Positions 17,326 through 27,232 of a stretch of 64,000 nt of DNA are shown here, piece after piece. The translations under genes were made by a program, and so were the position numbers. This stretch comes from an uncultured Gammaproteobacteria bacterium. Lineage in GTDB: Bacteria; Pseudomonadota; Gammaproteobacteria; Pseudomonadales; Azotimanducaceae. The first letter of the stretch is position 1. Each line of letters starts with the position of its first letter. The DNA lies in NCBI GenBank assembly GCA_913045175.1, contig CAJWQG010000005.1, positions 23,078 to 87,077 on the forward strand, in the 5' to 3' direction. Below the pieces are notes generated by a model, which saw only the letters and a program-made list of their open reading frames with translations, was not told the DNA's origin and did not search any database.

Positions 17326-20300
17326 TTATTGAATTGTAACCCCTGCTGACTCATAGCTACCCACAATCATGAAGGCAGACCATACATAGGGGTATCCCCA
17401 CTCCGGTGAATTAAGTAAATCGAGCTGAGTCTCACGTAGAGCCACTCTGGCTGGCGTGCCCTGAAGAATACGATCATAAAAGTCGCTCATTAATGCCTGG
17501 GTACCAGCGTCACTAACTTCCCACAAAGAACTAACGACCTCGGCAACGCCCGCTACCTGAAAAGAACGACGCAGACCGTAAACACCTGCCCCCTCGTGAA
17601 TTTCGCCAAGCCCCGTCTCACATGCCGATAGCACCACCAGTCTGGTACCTGAAAGATTCAGATCAAGCACCTCCAATGCGGTAAGTACACTATCATTAGT
17701 TGTATCTATGTCACCAAGAAACTGCGCATTATTGTTGATACCTACAAATGCCAATCCTGCTCGCAGCAGAGGATTATTACCCGAGGGTGGGACATGAACC
17801 TCCGCACTACGTTGCGCCTTCAATATTCTATTTCTCAGCGTGTCATCTGCTTCAAGAAAGAAGCCGTGAGTAGCCATGTGGAGAATTTCGGGTGGCTGGT
17901 CGATTTCTCCGAGGATTTTTTCCTGAGCGTCCTGACCAAAAAACATCGAGCTTGGTTCTTCATTCTTCTGAACCTGATCAGTGATGATTCGCCCTTCTTC
18001 CTCTGCACCAAGTAATGGCGAAAAACTGAGCCCACGGAGCCCACCTCCCACGCCTCGAATGCCAAGTCTGAGCGCTGCAGATCTGCGACCTTCAGCTTCG
18101 GTACGGTCCTCTTCGCTCACTACATCTTCGGAATCATAGTCGGGACCGGCAACAATTAAATATTCACCCTGCACAAGACTGTATTCGTTAGGTAAAAGAT
18201 CTCTGACCGAGGTCAGGATATGCAGGTCATTAGTCTGGATTAGATACTCTTCATCAAAATTGACCAGCGCGTTAAAAGGTAAAATATTGAGTGTTCCATC
18301 GGGTATAAGATAAACATATTCGTTGTCACCGATTGCTTCGCCGATGGGCTCCCATACTTCTTCGTAGGCAATCTGTCCAATTTCCAATAGCTCATCTTCG
18401 TCGGCCAGGTCGTCCTGAATAATCGTACGGTATTCGATTATTGCGGCATCAACATCGTCCCGGTTTTCATACACGACCAGGTCGAACGAAACTCACCAGA
18501 TTCGTTGGACGCAATCCCTGCAAGAAGCTTCTTATCTCCTCCTTCTTCAAAAGCCAGGTAATCAACCAACGTTGTACCTTCCGGCAACACCGAAGCCAAC
18601 CTGTCAACGTTCACCTGGGCAATCGAAGACCGGTATCTCGCACTCGCCCTGCCTAATTCCCCTTGCAGTTCGTTAACTTTCTGTTCAAGTGCATAGAGAA
18701 CTTCAACGTGGCGACCCTGAGTCTCCGCCGTTGGACCCGATAATGTCATTGCCGCCAGATCCTTGCGGGCACTTTCAGGTTCGTCCGCTATCTTGGTCAT
18801 TTCCGGGTCATTAGCGATTTGAGAAATCTGTTGGATTTCAGAGGTAATCTTGAGCAGTAAACCCTTGCGTTGCAGACTTGCCTCTATAGCGCGCTTGCCG
18901 CCATCTGCGGGGTCCACTCGGGTCAGTAAGCTTAGGTATTCATTAAATTCATCGCGATGCAAACGAAGATAACCTTCCCGTGCGTTCTCGCCAGTCACCC
19001 AAAGCATTCGGTCTAGAAAAACGCTCCTACGCGCAAAACCGAGGCTACGCATATCAACCGCGGCCTGCGTCATACCCCGGGCTTCTTTTACCCGGGCGAG
19101 GTTTTTCAGCGTCTCAAAGGTATAGGGATGCTGCTCACTCAACACCATCTCTGCCAGCGATACGGCCTCTGTAAGCATCTGATCTGCTTCTTCAAGTCTG
19201 TTCTGAACAAAATAAATGTCACCCAGATCGATCATCGATCTAATGCTGTCGAGATGCTCTTTTCCGAGCGTACTTCGACGCAATTACAAAGCTCGCAAAG
19301 CGACTTGCTCCGCTTCAGGTAACTGGTCCAGACGAGTCAACACTCGACCGCGATTATTCATGGCCTTCAGGGTCGGCTGATGATCCTCGCCAAACAACAG
19401 CGTCGATTCTTCCTGAATCGTGGCAAACATTTCCCCGGCTGCCTCATATTCCTCCATTAGCATGTAGAGAAAGGCAAGATTATTGCGGACGGCTATCGTG
19501 TCTGTGTGTTCTTCACCAAGGGCCTGCTTTTCGTATATCTGCCCCAGGTTGTTCATTGCGACCAGTGTTGATGCATGGGACTCACCTACAACCTCGGTCA
19601 ATCCCACCCATGCCTCTTCAAATGTGGCTTCCGCCTCTGCCAGGAACCCTTGTGCCTGATATATTGCCCCCAACTCCAACAAGGTATTGAAAATGTTTAG
19701 CGGTTGATCCTGCCAGAACTGCAAGCCGTAGTCCAAAACCTCATCGGTAACTTGTTGCGCACTTTCGTAGACTTCCTCATCCCGAAAAACTCTCGCTAAA
19801 TAGGATCGTGCGCCATGGCTCGCCTCGGTTTCACCCACCTGAGCAGCGGTTTGCATCACGCCCGTCAGTAACTCACTACTCTCCTGGTATCGTCCTTGCT
19901 TCCGATAAACTTCAGCCAGTTGGCTAAGGGCATTTAGCGCCACCCCGTCGATCTTGGGCTGACTGGCTCCTAATCGGTCTATTGCTTCCTGATACATGAT
20001 TTCGGCGGTATCCAGATACCCCACTAGTTACTGCAAGCCCTGCCAGATAAACCAAACAGTTAACGGATTGGGGATGATATCTGCCATACCCCTGTTCATA
20101 GATCCCGCACACATCAGACAAAACGCCGATTGCTTCACCGACTTCGCCCGCATTTTCGAGTAGCGTGGCAGTAGATATCTGCGCTTCGAGCGTTAGACCA
20201 TGAAACGGTCCCAGCGACTCTTCATACCTTGAAGCCCTAAGTTCATTCAGCGCCAACGCATCTTCCGTTGCACCAACAGCACCATACAGCTCGACCATTA

Positions 20301-20966
20301 AGCCAACGATTTCCAGCGTTCCCGGATGTGTCTCTCCCAACACTGCAACCCCGGCAGCCAAAGCTGCGTTGTAATAAGCATCAGCCTCCTCTGCAACCTC
20401 GGCCAGGCGATACAGGTAACCCATATCACTCATCGCTTCCACGGTAATCCAGTGGTCCTCACCCAGCATGTCCTGAGCTAACTGCATCACCAGTTCCTGG
20501 TTTTGCAGTGCCGTTGCCAGATTCCCCGAAGCGTATGCGGCATCTCGTTCTACTCGCAGTTCGCAGTTCGCAGTTCGCTGATCGCGGCCCGCACCTCATC
20601 GTCACCTATCTGACTAACAGCGTCCTGCATTGCAACAAGTTCAACAGGAATCGCAGAATAAACTTCTGATATTTTGTCATGCAGGTCCGCAACGCGTTCC
20701 TTGTCGCTTGCTATTGCTATTTCAACCTGTTCTGCCAGCACTTCAGCAGCTAGCTCAGAAGCGCCCAACTCCTGGGCCAGATAGACGACCATCTCAATCG
20801 TTTCAGCATCACCCGGCTTGTTAACCAGAATTTCAAGATATAGTCCGAGAGCTGCCTCAGCATCCCCCGAGCCCAGGGCGGCTTCCGCCTGCTCGTTTAG
20901 ATCATTCGCGACAGCGGGATTGAAGCAAAACAGAAATAAAATCAGACAGGATAGTGCTCGATTCAT
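17326..20966 (-). pseudogene. Exported TPR-repeat protein with C-terminal CHAT (caspase-like) domain, disrupted at four points
   Basis: Signal-like MNRALSCLILFLFCFNPAVA; TPR blocks; CHAT motifs LHMATHGFF and LVVLSACETGLG; split over ORFs 20550-20966, 19924-20490, 19284-20024, 18438-19283 and 17326-18474. Confidence 0.85.
20554..20577. repeat. Heptanucleotide tandem repeat CAGTTCG x3 plus partial copy in the TPR-CHAT gene
   Basis: tactcgCAGTTCGCAGTTCGCAGTTCGctg read directly; reducing to one copy restores the frame ISELRVERDAAYASGN. Confidence 0.85.
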
Positions 20967-21145
20967 CTTGGGACCCTTCTTTCTTTAAGGTGTCAGACTT
21001 TAAGGTGTCCGACTCAATGGCCATATAGGCTACATTATTGCGTATTCGTAACCAATTACCACCGCATTATCAATAACAGTCCGATCACTGGATAAACCAC
21101 GAGACGAGATGGTACATTGCCATTTTAGATAGTCACGGCGTCACT

Positions 21146-22627
21146 ATGGAAGAGAACTACGACATTGTTATCGTTGGTGCAGGCAACGCTGCACTCTGCG
21201 CGGCACTCGCCGCACATGAGCGCGGCGCATCTGCATTGATTCTGGAACGAGCCCCGGAGTCACAGAAGGGTGGAAACTCACGCTATACGGCGGGCGCAAT
21301 GCGCGTCACCTATGATGGCGCTGATGATCTTCGCACCCTGATGCCAGAACTTTCCGACGAAGAAATTTCTCAGGCAGATTTCGGTACGTATACCCGTGAT
21401 CAATTCTTCGACGATATGGGTCGTATCACGCAATATCGTTCCGATCCGGAACTGACAGAAATCCTAATCGACAACTCTCTTCCAACACTGCAATGGATGA
21501 ACACCAAAGGCATCCGTTTTCTTCCCATGTATGGCAGGCAAGCGTTCAAAGTGGACGGGAAATTCAAGTTCTGGGGTGGATTGACCGTCGAAGCCTGGGG
21601 GGGTGGTCCCGGACTGATTGAAAGTCTGCATAAAGCCGCCGCAGACCTTGATATTCCAATACGTTTTGACAGCCGAATGATAGACATTAATCTGGAAGAC
21701 GGAAAAGTAACCGGCGTCAAGGTTAAACAGCGCCAAAGAATTGAGGATATTTCCTGCAAAGCAGTCATCCTCGCTTGTGGCGGGTTTGAAGCCAACAGTG
21801 AGTGGCGTACTCGCTACCTCGGTCCTGGATGGGAACTCGCCAAGGTACGAGGCACCCGCTACAACACTGGCGATGGCATCCGTGCGGCGCTCGCATCAGG
21901 AGGCGCCCCGAATGGCAACTGGTCAGGGTGTCACGCTGTTGGCTGGGATAGAAACGCGCCGGATTATGGCGATCTTAACGTCGGTGACGGATTTCAAAAA
22001 CACTCTTATCCTCTCGGATTACTCATCAATGCAACAGGAGAAAGGTTCGTCGACGAAGGCCTCGATTTTCGGAACTACACCTACGCTAAATACGGTAGGG
22101 AGATCCTCAATCAACCGGAGCAATTCGCCTGGCAGGTGTTTGACAGCAAGGTAACGGACCTACTCAGAGATGAATACAGAATTCGTGAGGTAACGAGGGT
22201 ACAGGCGAATACGATTGAAGAGCTCGCGGAGAAACTTGAGGGAGTCGATGCCGCTCGGTTTAAAGATACGATTACTGCTTTCAACGCAGCAGTAGATACC
22301 AGCGTAGATTTCAATCCCGCGATTAAAGACGGGCGCAGAACTAATGGGCTTGAATTAAACAAGACCAATTGGGCGAACCCGCTCGACACGCCGCCATTTT
22401 TCGCCTACCAGACAACCTGCGGTATCACTTTTACTTTCGGTGGCCTGAAAATCAATAACCAGGCTTGTGTGATGGATCAGGATGACTATGAAATTCCCGG
22501 ACTATTCGCCGCTGGCGAACTGGTCGGGGGCCTCTTCTATTTCAACTACCCTGGGGGTACTGGTCTTACCTCTGGCGCTGTATTCGGCAAGATTGCCGGC
22601 CACAGCGCAGCCGAATACGTAGCTTAG
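21146..22627 (+). CDS. FAD-dependent flavoprotein dehydrogenase (tricarballylate dehydrogenase / fumarate reductase flavoprotein family)
   Basis: YDIVIVGAGNAALCAALAAHERGASALILERAPESQKGGNSRYTAGAMR; C-terminal GLFAAGELVGGLFYFNYPGGTGLTSGAVFGKIAG. Confidence 0.85.
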   Translation: MEENYDIVIVGAGNAALCAALAAHERGASALILERAPESQKGGNSRYTAGAMRVTYDGADDLRTLMPELSDEEISQADFGTYTRDQFFDDMGRITQYRSDPELTEILIDNSLPTLQWMNTKGIRFLPMYGRQAFKVDGKFKFWGGLTVEAWGGGPGLIESLHKAAADLDIPIRFDSRMIDINLEDGKVTGVKVKQRQRIEDISCKAVILACGGFEANSEWRTRYLGPGWELAKVRGTRYNTGDGIRAALASGGAPNGNWSGCHAVGWDRNAPDYGDLNVGDGFQKHSYPLGLLINATGERFVDEGLDFRNYTYAKYGREILNQPEQFAWQVFDSKVTDLLRDEYRIREVTRVQANTIEELAEKLEGVDAARFKDTITAFNAAVDTSVDFNPAIKDGRRTNGLELNKTNWANPLDTPPFFAYQTTCGITFTFGGLKINNQACVMDQDDYEIPGLFAAGELVGGLFYFNYPGGTGLTSGAVFGKIAGHSAAEYVA

Positions 22628-23217
22628 TGATCCATCCTCAATGTAACTACATCGCGCATTCGGCAGGCAGGTTCGTCATGTGGGCATCAGGCTGGCGGGT
22701 AGAAGGAAGTGTACCTCCCACTGGGAAAATGATCATAATCGCCGCACCCCACACCAGCAACTGGGACCTACTCTACCTTCTCGGCGCGGCCTACAGCCTT
22801 CACCTGAGTATTTACTGGCTAGCAAAAGACAGTCTTTTTATACCTGTTGTGGGCAGCATTCTGCGCTTTTTTGGTGGGATACCCATAGATCGCTCCAAAA
22901 ATAATAACGTCGTGGCACAGCTGGTAGAACGATTTGCTCACCAGGATAAACTGTCAATTGTTATACCTCCGTCGGGTACCAGGAAGCGAACCGAATTCTG
23001 GTACTCAGGTTTTTACCAAATTGCCAAAGGCGCCAAAATACACATGGTGTGTGGGTTTCTTGACTACGACCGGAAAGTAGCGGGGCTAGGTCCGGCGTTC
23101 GTACCAGGAGAGAATATTTCCGAGGATATGGACAAGATCCGCGATTTCTATCAACCAATTAGGGGACGCTACCCCGAGAAGACCAGTCGAATCAGATTGA
23201 AACAGGAAAGCCCCTAA
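22627..23217 (+). CDS. PlsC-like lysophospholipid acyltransferase family protein
   Basis: IAAPHTSNWDLLYLLGA (HxxxxD) and GGIPIDRSKNNNVV; GTG start overlaps the preceding TAG. Confidence 0.75.
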   Translation: MIHPQCNYIAHSAGRFVMWASGWRVEGSVPPTGKMIIIAAPHTSNWDLLYLLGAAYSLHLSIYWLAKDSLFIPVVGSILRFFGGIPIDRSKNNNVVAQLVERFAHQDKLSIVIPPSGTRKRTEFWYSGFYQIAKGAKIHMVCGFLDYDRKVAGLGPAFVPGENISEDMDKIRDFYQPIRGRYPEKTSRIRLKQESP

Positions 23218-23289
23218 AAAAAGTAAGTTTCTCGATTTCATCATCAAAGGCATGGATAATGTGGACTCTACTAACTCAGTGGAGTCCCA

Positions 23290-23682
23290 ATGGATTGCCC
23301 CAAGTGCCACGCATCGATGGAAGAAGTTACATTAAGCACGCTCAAAGGCGGCGTGACTGTTGATCAATGTAAAAACTGTCATGGCATCTGGTTTGATATC
23401 GGCGAAGCGGAAGCACTTAAAGATAAGTGGATGTCCGACTACGTTGATTCAGGAGACCCCGGTGTTGGCAGGGACCACAAAAAAATACGAGACATAGATT
23501 GACCACGTTGTGGTAAACGCATGCAGGAGCTATCTGACCCGTTGCAGATCCATATTCAGTATGAGGCTTGTGACGAACATGGAATGTACTTTGATGCCGG
23601 AGAATTCACCGACTACAAATACGAAACGTTGATGGATATCTTCAGAGGCTTCGTTTTTGCCGTACGCAAAGAAAAAGAATAA
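23290..23682 (+). pseudogene. Two-domain zf-TFIIB-like zinc-ribbon protein interrupted by an in-frame TGA
   Basis: MDCPKCHASMEEVTLS...CKNCHGIWFDIGEAEALKDKW...KKIRDID-TGA(23500-23502)-PRCGKRMQELSDPLQIHIQYEACDEHGMYFDAGEFTDYKYETLMDIFRGFVFAVRKEKE*. Confidence 0.7.
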
Positions 23683-23738
23683 GCCGCAGGCCCTTCGCCA
23701 AGGATAATATGGCGCCCCAAAACATGATCCGGTGCTAG

Positions 23739-26345
23739 ATGGAAGAATTAGTTTCACGCAGATTACGTCACCGAGTACGCGTTCTCGGCGATCTGCTCGG
23801 CCAGACAATGGCTGCGCAACTCGGCGACGAGTTTCTCGAGAAGGTTGAGCAGATACGACTGCTGGCAAAAACGAGACGACAGGAAGGGCATGGTGATTTT
23901 GCACAACTTCGCGAAGTCCTGGCAGACCTGGATGAAGATCAACTTATTTCTGTTGCACGGGCCTTCAATCAGTTCCTGAATTTAACGAATATTGCAGAAC
24001 AGGCCGATGCAACGGAAAACCTTCAGTTCCCTGATGCCTCACATCTAAAAACCCTTTTCAACAAGTTAAATCAGCTCAGCATCGAACCAGCAAAAATCGC
24101 AGAAACTGTAAACAACCTACATTGTGACCTTGTGCTCACGGCCCACCCCACAGAGATAACACGAAGGACGCTTATTCAAAAATACAACAGAATTGCAGAG
24201 GCTCTTGCCGAGGTGCTGGAAAACGAACCACTGGGTGAACAAAGCAAAGTAGAGCTAACGCGTCTGATAGCGGAAGTCTGGCACACAGACGAAATCCGAA
24301 CTGAAAGACCTATGCCCCAGGACGAAGCCATCTGGGGATACGCGGTCATTGAGCACTCCTTGTGGCACGCGATACCTAAACTCTGGGAAGGGTTAGATGA
24401 GCTCCTCCGAGAACACACTGATACTTCTTTATCCATTGATTGTGCCCCGATCACCATTTCGTCGTGGATGGGCGGCGACCGTGATGGAAACCCAAACGTC
24501 ACAACGGACGTAACAGATGAGGTACTTCGTCTAGCCCGCTGGATGGCCGCAGACCTCTACCTTAGAGACCTTGAAGAGCTGCTTTCGCAACTATCGATGT
24601 CCATGTGTAACGACGAAGTTGCCCAGCTATGTGGGGAAGAATCGCACGAACCGTATCGATCAATTCTCAGGGACCTGCGCGCCAAGCTAAATGCCACGAG
24701 GGACTGGGCGGAAACAAAAGATCCTCCATATGCTGGGCTGATAGTCGACAGGAATGACCTCTTCGAACCGCTACATACCTGTTACCGCTCATTACACGAA
24801 TGCGGGATGGGCATCATTGCCGAAGGACTACTCAAGCAGACACTGATTCGCATCACGACCTTTGGCGTTACCCTGATTGACCTGGACATCAGACAGAGTG
24901 CAGATAAACACACAGAACTGATGGAAGAACTTATCTCTTTTCTTGGAATGGGAAGTTACAAGTCATGGTCAGAGAAAGCACGACATGACTTTCTTTTGGA
25001 AGAACTTGCCAATACAAGACCGCTTATCCCGGAAAGCTGGGAACCAGAGGGTGAAGAGGGAGAAACGCTTCGGACTATACGACTTATCGCAAACGGCGAT
25101 GCAGATGGTGTGTCTTGCTATATCATCTCCATGGCCAAAAACCCCTCAGATGTTTTGTCAGTTATTCTACTCTTGCGCAAATCGGGTCTTGCGCGATCGT
25201 TACCCATAGTGCCCTTGTTTGAAACTCTGGACGACCTTAATAACGCCGCCTGGACACTCGAGAGACTACTTCGGGATCCCATGTACCGGGGATACATCGA
25301 CGGACACCAACAGGTAATGATCGGGTATTCCGACTCTGCCAAAGACGCCGGACAAATGGCCGCGGCCTGGGCACAGTATCGAGCTCAGGAAGAGTTGGTT
25401 GAGGTAACAGAAAAATATGACATCGACCTGACTTTGTTTCACGGCCGCGGGGGTGCAGCCGGTCGCGGTGGCGCACCAATCAGACAGGCTATTTTGTCAC
25501 AGCCTCCCAGTACCATAAAACGTGGCATGCGAGTTACCGAGCAGGGAGAGATGATTCGTTTTAAGTATGGCTCTCCCCTGTTGGCACAAAACAGCATGGA
25601 TCTCGTTCTCAGTGCGGCTATTGAAGCTAACCTGATTCCTTCCCCCAAACCCAGGGATAACTGGCGTAACCTCATGGATCGTCTTACCACTGTCGCGATG
25701 CAGGACTATCGGAACACGGTCAAAGACGAATCCGATTTTGCCGACTACTTTCGGTCTAGCACACCTGAACAAGAACTTAGCCTTCTGGCTTTGGGGAGCC
25801 GCCCTACAAGACGCAATACCAACAGCAATGCCATTAGTGACTTACGTGCAATCCCCTGGGTATTTGCCTGGACCCAGAAGCGGCTTATGATTCCTGCCTG
25901 GCTTGGTACCAACGCGGCTTTAGCCAGCGAATTTTCAACGAAAGATAAGTTTGTCATCAAGGAAATGATGTCCGAATGGCCGTTCTTCCAAACCCAAATG
26001 GATCTATTGGAAATGGTACTGACCAAGGCGGACGCAGAGATCGCTCAACATTATGACGAAGTATTGGTTCCAGATAGCCTCCTTCACTTCGGCGAGCGTT
26101 TCCAACGGGAACTCACCTCTCTGATAGAGAACGTCAACCAGATTAAGGAACAAAACATACTACTTGAACATGCACCTGACGTACGGCGGACCATTGACCT
26201 TCGTGATCCCTATACGGACCCGCTACACTTCCTGCAAATTGAACTTATCTCCCGGTATCGCATGGATGACTCCAACGAACGGGTCAAGAAAGCGCTACTG
26301 ATAACAATCGCAGGTATCGCGGCAAGTATGCGAAACACTGGCTAA
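23739..26345 (+). CDS. ppc: Phosphoenolpyruvate carboxylase
   Basis: VLTAHPTEITRRTLIQKYNRIAEAL, MGGDRDGNPNVT, FHGRGGAAGRGGAP, GEMIRFKYG, C-terminal GIAASMRNTG. Confidence 0.96.
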   Translation: MEELVSRRLRHRVRVLGDLLGQTMAAQLGDEFLEKVEQIRLLAKTRRQEGHGDFAQLREVLADLDEDQLISVARAFNQFLNLTNIAEQADATENLQFPDASHLKTLFNKLNQLSIEPAKIAETVNNLHCDLVLTAHPTEITRRTLIQKYNRIAEALAEVLENEPLGEQSKVELTRLIAEVWHTDEIRTERPMPQDEAIWGYAVIEHSLWHAIPKLWEGLDELLREHTDTSLSIDCAPITISSWMGGDRDGNPNVTTDVTDEVLRLARWMAADLYLRDLEELLSQLSMSMCNDEVAQLCGEESHEPYRSILRDLRAKLNATRDWAETKDPPYAGLIVDRNDLFEPLHTCYRSLHECGMGIIAEGLLKQTLIRITTFGVTLIDLDIRQSADKHTELMEELISFLGMGSYKSWSEKARHDFLLEELANTRPLIPESWEPEGEEGETLRTIRLIANGDADGVSCYIISMAKNPSDVLSVILLLRKSGLARSLPIVPLFETLDDLNNAAWTLERLLRDPMYRGYIDGHQQVMIGYSDSAKDAGQMAAAWAQYRAQEELVEVTEKYDIDLTLFHGRGGAAGRGGAPIRQAILSQPPSTIKRGMRVTEQGEMIRFKYGSPLLAQNSMDLVLSAAIEANLIPSPKPRDNWRNLMDRLTTVAMQDYRNTVKDESDFADYFRSSTPEQELSLLALGSRPTRRNTNSNAISDLRAIPWVFAWTQKRLMIPAWLGTNAALASEFSTKDKFVIKEMMSEWPFFQTQMDLLEMVLTKADAEIAQHYDEVLVPDSLLHFGERFQRELTSLIENVNQIKEQNILLEHAPDVRRTIDLRDPYTDPLHFLQIELISRYRMDDSNERVKKALLITIAGIAASMRNTG

Positions 26346-27212
26346 GTGTCACAACAAATTACCATTGTTGGAGCGACCTCAGGCCCCGGCAAGTCACTTT
26401 TCCTAAGACTTGTCGAACAGGGCCACCAGGTAGAGGGTATTGGTCGAAACCCCGACAAGATTTCAGCTATTAAGAAACAACTTGGCGAAAAATATCCGAA
26501 CGCGAAGATCTCCGCAATCGACGTAACACGGGATCAATCTTTTCTGGATACTACTGAGGTGCTTATCCACTGTAGCCGTCCGGAACTGGCCAAAACATTA
26601 ATTTCAGGAAATCTAAATCGGTTTATCGCAATCGGGTCCACACGAAAATTCACTCAATTCCCGGATACAAAATGTCGCGACGTCTGTGAGATGGAATCGC
26701 TAGCACTGGCGAGCGAAGTCGACGCAACGATTCTTCACCCTACATTGATCTATGGCGCAGAGGGCCTCTCCAATGTTGAACGTATCATTGCCACAGCGAA
26801 GAGATCACCCGTCGTCCCTCTGCCAATGCGCGGTAGATCGCTCATACAGCCTATACATTGTGACGATGTGGTCGACGCTATTATCAATTGCCTGCACAAC
26901 GAGGTTCTTATTAACAAGAGTATCGTTATCGCCGGACCGACACCGATAACCTACCGAAACTTCGTAGAAACCATTGTGGGGACCATGGGTTTATCTACAA
27001 GGATAATCTCGCTGCCTTACTTGTTCATCGCGGCCGCAGCCCACGTCACCCGCTATCTTCCGAAGATACCTACCATCGACCCGGCTGAGGTCAAGCGTTT
27101 ACTGGAAGACAAACACTTTGACACCGTGGATATGCAACGCAGCCTGGGTATTACCCCCCGAAGCTTCGAGGCTGGAATGACACAATACGCAGACACGCTA
27201 AAAACACGTTAA
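26346..27212 (+). CDS. NAD-dependent epimerase/dehydratase family protein
   Basis: ITIVGATSGPGKSLFLRLVEQGHQVEGIGRN; GTG start immediately after the ppc stop. Confidence 0.75.
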   Translation: MSQQITIVGATSGPGKSLFLRLVEQGHQVEGIGRNPDKISAIKKQLGEKYPNAKISAIDVTRDQSFLDTTEVLIHCSRPELAKTLISGNLNRFIAIGSTRKFTQFPDTKCRDVCEMESLALASEVDATILHPTLIYGAEGLSNVERIIATAKRSPVVPLPMRGRSLIQPIHCDDVVDAIINCLHNEVLINKSIVIAGPTPITYRNFVETIVGTMGLSTRIISLPYLFIAAAAHVTRYLPKIPTIDPAEVKRLLEDKHFDTVDMQRSLGITPRSFEAGMTQYADTLKTR

Positions 27213-27232
27213 CTCGCTCAATACCAGTTCGC

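Noticed and set aside
17326-20966. CRISPR type III-E (gRAMP/TPR-CHAT) locus
   Set aside because: No repeats, Cas1/Cas2 or gRAMP-like gene is visible, and this TPR-CHAT protein has a signal-like N-terminus.
15863-23682. Stop-codon reassignment or suppression to explain the many in-frame stops
   Set aside because: TAG, TGA and TAA all occur as interrupting codons, frameshifts are present too, and intact genes use all three as normal terminators.
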